64,000 nt of DNA from Takakia lepidozioides (taxonomy: Eukaryota > Streptophyta > Takakiopsida > Takakiales > Takakiaceae): NCBI GenBank assembly GCA_030704615.1, contig CM060731.1:7006001-7070000 (forward strand). The letters run 5' to 3'. The position numbers and the translations under genes are program-made. Of this stretch, positions 56,451 through 64,000 are shown one piece after another (position 1 is the first letter of the stretch; every line of letters starts with the position of its first letter). The notes below the pieces were generated by a model. That model ran no database searches, was not told the DNA's origin, and saw nothing but the letters and a program-made list of their open reading frames with translations.

Positions 56451-56950
56451 NNNNNNNNNNNNNNNNNNNNNNNNNNNNNNNNNNNNNNNNNNNNNNNNNN
56501 NNNNNNNNNNNNNNNNNNNNNNNNNNNNNNNNNNNNNNNNNNNNNNNNNNNNNNNNNNNNNNNNNNNNNNNNNNNNNNNNNNNNNNNNNNNNNNNNNNNN
56601 NNNNNNNNNNNNNNNNNNNNNNNNNNNNNNNNNNNNNNNNNNNNNNNNNNNNNNNNNNNNNNNNNNNNNNNNNNNNNNNNNNNNNNNNNNNNNNNNNNNN
56701 NNNNNNNNNNNNNNNNNNNNNNNNNNNNNNNNNNNNNNNNNNNNNNNNNNNNNNNNNNNNNNNNNNNNNNNNNNNNNNNNNNNNNNNNNNNNNNNNNNNN
56801 NNNNNNNNNNNNNNNNNNNNNNNNNNNNNNNNNNNNNNNNNNNNNNNNNNNNNNNNNNNNNNNNNNNNNNNNNNNNNNNNNNNNNNNNNNNNNNNNNNNN
56901 NNNNNNNNNNNNNNNNNNNNNNNNNNNNNNNNNNNNNNNNNNNNNNNNNN
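56451..56950. other. Assembly gap (500 N)
   Basis: Exactly 500 N, lying between an LTR start and the retrotransposon interior. Confidence 0.99.
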
Positions 56951-57896
56951 TGATCCTCGAGTCTTCCGGTAGCAGGTATCTATAGATTTCTTTTGTGGTA
57001 ATGTATCTCGTGTATCCATTATGCACGGTTAGTAACTGGAATTCCAGTCAGGAATACCTGGCCTGTTTCAGCCCACGGACGTCCCAATAATAAGGAGTAA
57101 GCCTCCATGACTTCATCCATTTTTAATACAGTTACTGTGATCATAAGATCATTTTCTGTATCTGTATCTTAACTCCTCTTATTAATCCAATGGTGCACAC
57201 TTCTTTGATCTGCCATTGTTACTGTAAATGGGGCTGGTTTCATGTTACTTAGACAAGCTTCTTCCTTAACTGGTCTGTCATGATATTTACTCCAGAACCA
57301 CCATCTATCAGTACATCAGTTAGTTCTGTGCTTCCAATTCTCATTGGATTACTGGCATAGAATCATCAAAGTCCATGACTGTTCTCGCCCTTCCGGCTTC
57401 ACATTATAACTGGTCACTTGCTGTTCAGGTCTGTGTTTCCTGTCTCTTGGGCAATTCGATTGATTGCTTGATACAGCCTGTGCCTACAATAAGGTGCCAC
57501 AGCTAATAGCTGTCCAATGGTAATTTTGCTTTGGTCTGACATATTACTTCAGCCAAAAGTCTCTTCATTACTTTGCATGTCTGCATCTTTTTTTTTCCTT
57601 TCTTCCTCACTCCCTTCTTTTCTCCATCCGAATCAGAGGAATCTGCCACAGGAATATCAGTACTCTTTTGCATTTCCCTTATAATATCTGCCACTTCCTT
57701 GTGCAGTTCCTTCTCATCTTTCCAAGTCTCTTCATCTTCAGGCATATCATTGCCACTTCCAGTCTCATCTTCTTCCTCTTCTACTGGAGGTATTAGTTGG
57801 CTTTACTTCTTGTTACTATCATTGTACTTACTTCTGGTACAACACATGGCCTAACCATGTGAGCTGCCACCACTGGGCCCTCATTCACAGGAGCTC

Positions 57897-59400
57897 TCAT
57901 CTCATTTGGTGTCTTATCCAGAATGAACAGGCTGCCTTGCGATGTCCTGGCTGATTACAATAGTAACATAGCTCTTCACCATTGGGTCCTCGCCCTTGGT
58001 CTGTTCTTGGATTATTTCTATAATCCTGATTCCCGGGCTGGTAATTCCCTCTTGAATTATCTCTCCCTTCCATGCCATTGCTATAACCACCAGACCTACC
58101 ATAGTGGTCCTGATCATTGTTTCTTCTTGGCTGGGGCTGCACCTGATGCACCCTTACTTGCCTAGGTTCTCTTGCAGCTGTCCTTCTGTTGTAGTAACAA
58201 TTCTCAGTAGAATGGTTATCCATTTTACAGATAGTACAATGTTTCTCCTCATGTGGCATTCTGTGGTGGTATGGCCTTCATTCTGGCACTTTGCACACCA
58301 TACACCCTTCCTCCAATGTGTTGCAGCCTCTGTGCATACTTCTTCAAGATTTCTTCCAATTTTTTTTCATAGTTATCCCTCTTCAACTTCTCCTTTCTCT
58401 TACTCTTTCTTTTTAGTTCTTGCTCTTCTTCTTCATCTGACTCATCCTCAGAGTCCTCATCTTCTTTTTTCTCTCTCCTGAGCATTCCCAATTGCTCAAT
58501 TCTGTTCGCAGTTTCAAATGCCTCCTCCACTGTATTATGGGGTAACATATCCACTTTCTTTTGCAACTCTGGTCTTAGTCCACTCACAAACCAAGTCTTC
58601 TGTAAACCGGGCGCTGGTACTGCAGCCAGCTTTTTCATCATCAATTCCATCTTCTCCATATACTCTTCAACAGTTTCATGCTTCTTCTGCTTCAGCTGTT
58701 GTAAACTTCCATACATTTCATCCTCAGTTTTACTTGTCCTGAACCTATTTCGAAATGCTGTATTCAAGCCATTCCAGGTTAGGAAATGATTATCAGGGAA
58801 TCTTGCATACCATTCACTTGCTTTCTTGATAAGTGAACAAGGAAACAATCTCATCTTGGCATCATCGCCATTCTCATTGTTCACTATACACATGTGCTCA
58901 AATTGGCTAATGTGTACATCGGGATCCCCTTTTCCTGAATATATTGGAAAGGGTGGTTTTGCCCGTGTTGGTTGTAACGCCATCTGTGGCCCTACCTTCT
59001 GCCCACTGACAGGTGCTGGCACCCTTGCTGGTGCTGGTCCTTCTGGACCTGTTGTTTTTGTGGTGGATCTTCCACCAAGTGGTGGCCCTTGAGCACTCCT
59101 TGCTTCTGGCCCCACGATATTCACAGTATTCCCAGCTTCAGTTGCACTACTTCCCACACTCCCTGTCCCCAGAGCCAGATCCAGGCAGTCCGCCTGATCC
59201 CCCTGAGCCGACACCTTCGTTGGCCTGTGATGATCAAGTGCTCCACTTGATCCAGGTCCAACGGGTTGGGATGTCCTGGTTGTAGTCTCAACCTCAGCTG
59301 TTGGGTCTACTTCTTCATATTCTTCCTCTTCTAATTTCTTCTCTCTGTTTTCATCCTCCAAGTTCTGCCCTTGGGTTTCTTCTTCACTCATGTAACTCAA
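57897..59400 (-). pseudogene. gag: Gag of the second gypsy family
   Basis: 383 codons starting MSYMSEEETQGQ, with a low-complexity N-terminus, a retrotransposon gag core (KKASEWYARFPDNHFLTWNG ... VEEYMEKMELMMKKLAAVPA) and an acidic/basic hinge. Three zinc knuckles follow in different frames: CAKCQNEGHTTTEC, CTICKMDNHSTENC and CYYCNQPGHRKAAC. Two frameshifts therefore separate core and knuckles. The upstream acidic frame (59732-59397) overlaps its start by a few bases. Confidence 0.75.
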
Positions 59401-59833
59401 CTGTAATGGTGTGGAGAGTCTGAACTCTCCGTTGGCTCTGCCACATCCTCTTCTCCTTCGTCACCTTCTGCTTCAGAAACAGGAGTTCCTGCTTTTGGTG
59501 TTCCATGCCAACTCTTATCAAAGATTTCTGTCAAGTCTTTTATCCAAGGATGTACCTCAGATCTTTCACCTCGTGATTGATCTTCTTCCTGTACCAATTC
59601 CCTTAATCTTTCTTGCAAAGAAACAGAAGGAGTGGCATCCAACTCTAGTTCTTCCGGTATAGGTGATGCACTCTTTGATCTTAATGGTGTGAGAGGTCCA
59701 GATGATTCCCCTATGTCTATTCCTCTCTCCAAAGATATGGATAATTAGCTTTCAGATAGCTTTTCTTTTTTGCTGAATATCTCTGTCGTCTAGCTTCTCT
59801 TTCATCACTCATGTCCCATGTCTTTCATTTCTT

Positions 59834-60390
59834 TTAATGTGGCAATAACCAAAACTCTCTTCTGTAATATCTCACGTATATGCCTGGGTTTCTTTCAAGC
59901 TTCAATGCACCCTTGGCTATACTTGAAGTCTCCGTTACCATATAACCATATGGCAAACAAGTCTGAAAAGTTCTTGGTGTGAGTTTGATCCATAAAATAT
60001 CCTTTGGAATCCAATTCTTTACCAGTACAAGCTCTTCATGCATATGAGTATAAACATTCATCTTTCTTTCTTCCCAGCCTTCAAACTCTACTCGTTTAAT
60101 GGATAGCAATGCTATCACATAAACCAATGTTGGTAACCAACGTGCTCTTCCTCTACAGGCTACCTGATAAATCTTTATCACTCCTTTCTCCAGACCCCAT
60201 TCTGGATCAGCATCATGCACTCGTTTAAGAATATTTTCTTTACAACCGTCTGACAATTCCAAGAACCTTTGAAAGAATTGTTTGGACAATCTTTCTTCCT
60301 TCGTTCCACAGGGAATTTGATTCACTTCAAATTCTTTAATGGTCCAACCACCATGATCCCACCAGATGCCTGTCACATCTGGTTGTTCAT
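59834..60390 (-). CDS. Leader ORF of the second gypsy family
   Basis: Open frame of about 190 codons that begins right after the primer-binding site without a clear ATG (EQPDVTGIWWDHGGW ... RFLELSDGCKENILKRVHDA ... YVRYYRREFWLLPH). I recognise no domain. Its place parallels ORF0 of the other gypsy family, but I see no sequence similarity between them. Confidence 0.4.
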
Positions 60391-60399
60391 GTCCCAGGT

Positions 60400-60418
60400 C
60401 CCCAGTATGGTCGCCAAA
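60400..60418 (-). promoter_or_regulatory. Primer-binding site next to the LTR
   Basis: On the minus strand the LTR ends GCGCGACA and is followed by TTTGGCGACCATACTGGGGA, which resembles the TGGCGCC...GGGGA primer sites of plant gypsy elements. Confidence 0.55.
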
Positions 60419-61283
60419 TGTCGCGCGGCTTTTACTCACCCATCCCTTCGCTATCGAGGCGGAAACTCCAAGATGAAGAGTTGGAAATCTCTAAGTACTC
60501 AGCCCGCGCAGAACAATCAGTCATGACCTACAGCTAGTGTATCATGGGGGTGTTTCCTATTTGTTTCCTTTTGGTATTCATGTTAACTATCTTACCATTG
60601 ATAATTAAGTATCAGTTTGCTTTATCAATCTATTGGATTCCATCAACTCATCCATTCATTCCACAGCTTCACTCAGATCTCTCTACACAGTGTGTTTGTA
60701 TCGTAAAAGTATCCGATTATGATTTATCAGGTATCAGGCCGAAGCCATTGTGTCTCTAATCTGCTCTACAATATCATTACAGCCTTGCATATATCAAGCA
60801 TCTACTCTTCATCTCTCTATCTCACTTCCGTTCTTCATCTCTGCCCGATCCCCTCTCCTCTATCACCAAGAAGTCCTCCTCCGAATCATGTCCCTCAATT
60901 CCCCGTTTCTCCCGTTATCTTCATATCCCGGTTCTAACCGTTTCCCTCACTAACCGTGTCTGTGAACTAACATGTTCCCTTCGCAGGTGTTGTTCCCCAC
61001 AGTCGTTCCTACTCTTCGTTCCCTATGATCGTGACAGCTGTGTCAAGCTGTGACTGGCTGTGCAACTGTGTTTGGCTGTGTCGGGCTGTGACGACTGTGA
61101 CGGGCTGTGTTGGCTGTGTCGGCTGTGACGACTGTGACGGGCTGTGTTGGCTGTGTCGGCTGTGACGACTGGGACGACTGTGACGGGCTGTGTAACCCCC
61201 CTCTACAGTGCGCTGCTGTCACCCCTAAGGCTCCTGTTGGTCTCAGTCTGTGCAAAAATTAAGGGTACCCTACAGATCCCGTC
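60419..61283 (-). repeat. 5' LTR of the second gypsy element, truncated at its start
   Basis: Matches the solo LTR 27996-28924 in inverse orientation. Its first about 35 bp are missing (it breaks after ACGGGATCTG). The CACAGCC tandem is shorter here (about 61045-61195) than in the other two copies. Confidence 0.85.
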
Positions 61284-61327
61284 TAAGTAAGTAACAAGAT
61301 GAACTCCTACCCTTCTTTGCATGAGCC

Positions 61328-61723
61328 ATGGCCCTATTGGGGGCTGCTCCCATGTATGCCAAATGGAATAATAAATGGGGCCGAAAATTTTGCAAAGTGT
61401 ATTGGGCTTTAATTTCAAAATCAGCCAAAAGCGCTTTCCTTTGGCAGGTGGCCAACCGAGTCCTCAAAGTAGGCCAATTTCTCAACTTTGCAGAGGCTCT
61501 TCTATGCCAATGCTGCTCGATAGGTACCATCGAAACCTTGGAGCACTGCCTCATCTACTGCAAAGCTCCCACTCCCATCTGGCCGCTAGTGAGGGACTTC
61601 TACAGGAATTGGGACCTCTTGCCAGACTCCCCGGTGCAAATCCTGCTTAACTATGATCAAGCACAGAAATCCCAGGCTTCCTCATGCCTGGTCTTCGAGA
61701 CCCTAAGGGCCTCCACTCTCTGA
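61328..61723 (+). pseudogene. LINE reverse transcriptase C-terminal zinc-finger remnant
   Basis: FLWQVANRVLKVGQ ... CQCCSIGTIETLEHCLIYCK ... IWPLVRDFY matches the zinc-binding domain after the RT of plant L1-like LINEs (C-x2-C ... E-x2-H-x4-C). The frame ends at 61723; related sequence may continue in other frames to about 62100. Confidence 0.65.
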
Positions 61724-62484
61724 AATTTATGGAAATGCCGGTGTGCATGGGCCCTCAACAATGAAAACTCATCTCCTACAACCCTTCTCTCTATAGTCTT
61801 CTTTGACCTTACAATAGCGGCTAAGAAGGCATGGGCTTCATTGTGTACAAAGGCTATCAAGAAGCCGCAGCGTCAGCCAGCCCTCCTCCATGCCTTCCGA
61901 ACAACATGGGGGAAGCATGGGGTCATTTGTAGTTGCGCTTATGATCTCACCTGTGTTTGGGCAGACTCCGTTCCACACTCTTGGCAGGGACTCAGATCCG
62001 AGCTCTTCAGCTTCCCCTGAGTTTGAAAGATCCGATGTCAATTGGAAGCACATCAGGCCCACATCCTCGGCCAAGCTTTGCTTTCATAGATAGAATGTCT
62101 TCAGTGCTTAGCTAGGGCCCATCGATACCTTCCACTTGTGCTCCTCTTTGGCTGTCCTTCCTCTCTCGCCACCCCCCATCGCCGGCCCTCTCATCTTCTC
62201 TCATCTACTCTCTTTCGGTCTTGATACCATGAGCATATTCTTTCTGGATTAAAACCATATAATTTTCATGATATGCCAGTTTATTGGTAGGATCCCTCTC
62301 GCTCTGAGAGAGAGGTTATTTTCAGGGGTCTGTTACGTACCTAGTAATGCGTTCACTGTTCGAGAGTTATCCAGCACGACAAATCGTGAGATCAGCCTTA
62401 TGGCACCCTTCGGGCACTTAAAGGGTTTAATTTTTTCCCTTCAATAATCTTATCAATAAAAGCACTACCGGGGCCTCGCCCCCT

Positions 62485-62660
62485 GTTTGCCAAAAAAAAA
62501 AGAAAAAAAAAGAAAAAGAAAAAAGCTGGTGACCAAAAAAAGAAGTTAGAAAAGAAAAAGAAAAAATGATGACCAGGTATTGCCATTTTGGTGACCCAAA
62601 AAAAGAAAGTTAAAAAAGAAAAAGAAAAAAAGATGACCAGGTATTGCCTATTTTGTCATA
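62485..62660. repeat. A-rich tandem repeat, two units
   Basis: Two units of about 66 bp combine an A/G-rich run with GATGACCAGGTATTGCC. No gene is seen from 62101 to 63600. Confidence 0.6.
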
Positions 62661-63619
62661 GGGGAGGTGCCATTTGGAGGCCCTCCCCAAGTCTGAGGTG
62701 ACTGGTGCCTAGGGCCACGTGACCGGAGCCATGGGGAAGGCCCAGGAATGGTGACGTAAAGAAATTGCCATTATTTTCTGGAAATATGCCACGTCATCGG
62801 ATGACACCTCCCTTGGTCAGACGAACTTTCGGTTAAAGAAAACTAATGGCAAGCTCCTTACGTGTGCGAACAAAGAGAGAGTGAGTTGTAGCGAGGGTGA
62901 TACAAGGTCTTGGAAGGAAGATGGTGACTGGCTTGCACCGGACTGGATCTCTTCTCACACTGGCGACAATGCATGTGCTGATTGCCTGGGGGGAGGCAAT
63001 GATTGATTCCCAGTCGAAGGTTTTAATTTCGATTGGGAGTTAGGATCAGAGTGACACTGATGCCGAAAGTGGAGGATCACGCATAGGTGGAGCTGCTGGC
63101 TCAATTTCTTCGCTGAACAGTTTTATTCTGTTTGGGTGAGGTTTCTGTCTGTTGTGATCGTCCCCAGTTATGAGTTTAGGATTGGCTGCTTCGTTCCATG
63201 TCAGCGTATTTTATCTAAGGGATTGATCAGTTGGCACAAGATTAAGCCATCTTTGAATCTGTTGCGTTCGATCCCACTGCCATTCTACTAGCATCATGTT
63301 TTTAATTTCCATAATAAATCCCGTACTGGCTGGAGAGCTAGAGTTGGATAAAATGAGCCACGGGTGTGCACATTGAATGCATGAAAGTTCACTGAGTGGA
63401 AAGGAACAGTCAGAGTAAGAACCAACGATTTTTATGAAGTGAGTGATACTTTGTTCTAATATATTGAATCTTTACCTGCTTCCAAGTCAAATAGACATCT
63501 TCCACCCGAACATTGTGTTATCTTAAGCTCATTCTGTCAGTGTTTAAGAAATTCTATGCCAACGGAGAGATCTGTGCATTCATTGTCAGCAACGAGGAGT
63601 TTTTTTTACTTTTGGCAGG

Positions 63620-63920
63620 GTGGAACAGTACAGTTCTGGCCTGTTGTACTTGCTGACAAAGACACAGGCCAAATTATTGGTTGTAACTTGAAGCATTGAG
63701 TTTCCTCCATACCATCTGGACCTATTCTGTACAGTGCTGTGTTGTATGGCAGTTGGCCAGGGGGAACAAAATGGCTACATAACCACCTTATTCCTGGCCA
63801 TCTGGATAGATCATTCACACTACTGCCTGATTCAACACAGTCAGAAGTATTGGTTATAGAAAGGAATGCCACCTATAACTTTGGCTCTTGTCCATGGTTA
63901 AGAATTTCGGAAATTTAAGC
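63620..63920 (+). CDS. Possible exon of an unidentified gene
   Basis: After a T-rich tract ending in GGCAG (63615-63619), a plausible splice acceptor, the frame reads GGTVQFWPVVLADKDTGQII. A second frame nearby reads LYGSWPGGTKWLHNHLIPGH. Both look protein-like but I cannot identify them, and they need a frame change near 63700. The window ends before this can be resolved. Confidence 0.25.
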
Positions 63921-64000
63921 ATGGACATGAAAAATTTGTGGAATTCCTCAGGTCCTGCCAGGCTTGTGAACTGCAGGGCCTCAGATCAATCAATGTACAT

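Larger units (their letters stand above)
56951..60418 (-). mobile_element. Interior of the second gypsy element (degenerate)
   Basis: Minus-strand order: primer site, leader ORF (60390-59834), acidic ORF (59732-59397), gag (59400-58249), zinc knuckles, then protease with LIDGGSGVNIM near 57330-57300. The region from 57290 to 56951 holds broken protease sequence. RT and integrase are not visible; they are lost or hidden in the gap. Confidence 0.75.

Overview
The window looks like nuclear DNA of a streptophyte, most likely a charophyte alga such as Chara (inference). The clues are a plant-type CYP77-like cytochrome P450, plant-like housekeeping gene fragments, intron-bearing genes, abundant Ty3/gypsy, CACTA, LINE and MULE-like sequence, and two 500-base N gaps typical of a draft assembly. 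True host genes are sparse and most of the window is mobile or repeated DNA.

Layout. 1-14.2 kb: an unidentified coding frame is split by a 1.18-kb CACTA element and a 12.0-kb Ty3/gypsy element (copy 1). 14.2-17.2 kb: an LTR fragment and a divergent pair of related unknown genes. 17.2-25.05 kb: a multi-exon gene on the minus strand predicted to join a ParB/sulfiredoxin-like domain to an amino-methyltransferase-like domain, with 22-bp palindromes upstream, downstream and in three introns. 25-30 kb: G-rich repeats and a solo LTR with a 5-bp target duplication. 31.1-32.7 kb: an intact P450. 34.4-43.1 kb: a second, internally deleted gypsy element (copy 2) in inverse orientation. 44.1-47.7 kb: a decayed SWIM/MULE-transposase-like gene. 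48.5-55.0 kb: a plus-strand paralogue of the ParB-methyltransferase gene whose inferred first intron holds 16 copies of a 36-bp palindrome. 55.9-61.3 kb: a second gypsy family with LTRs in conflicting orientation around a gap. 61.3-62.1 kb: a LINE remnant. The rest is unannotated sequence.

Two systems stand out. First, the gypsy family encodes a retropepsin fused to a complete C5-cytosine methyltransferase, then RT, RNase H, a DDE integrase and a PHD finger. It carries an extra ATG-less frame upstream of gag. Its ends follow an A1 ... B1-A2-B2 pattern (split direct repeats) bounded by 4-bp target duplications. In both copies the slot between the 5' repeat and the leader holds about 1.85 kb of unrelated host-gene pieces: GDP-mannose pyrophosphorylase-like and ADP/ATP carrier in copy 1; ribosomal proteins L18a, L6 and L15 in copy 2. 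Second, the two ParB-methyltransferase paralogues share intron positions, and each is accompanied by its own palindrome family. The two palindromes differ in their arms but share the core TGCG-N4-CGCA, which suggests a self-associated DNA-recognition or modification system. Both paralogues show single-base frame breaks, so decay or assembly error must be separated from function.
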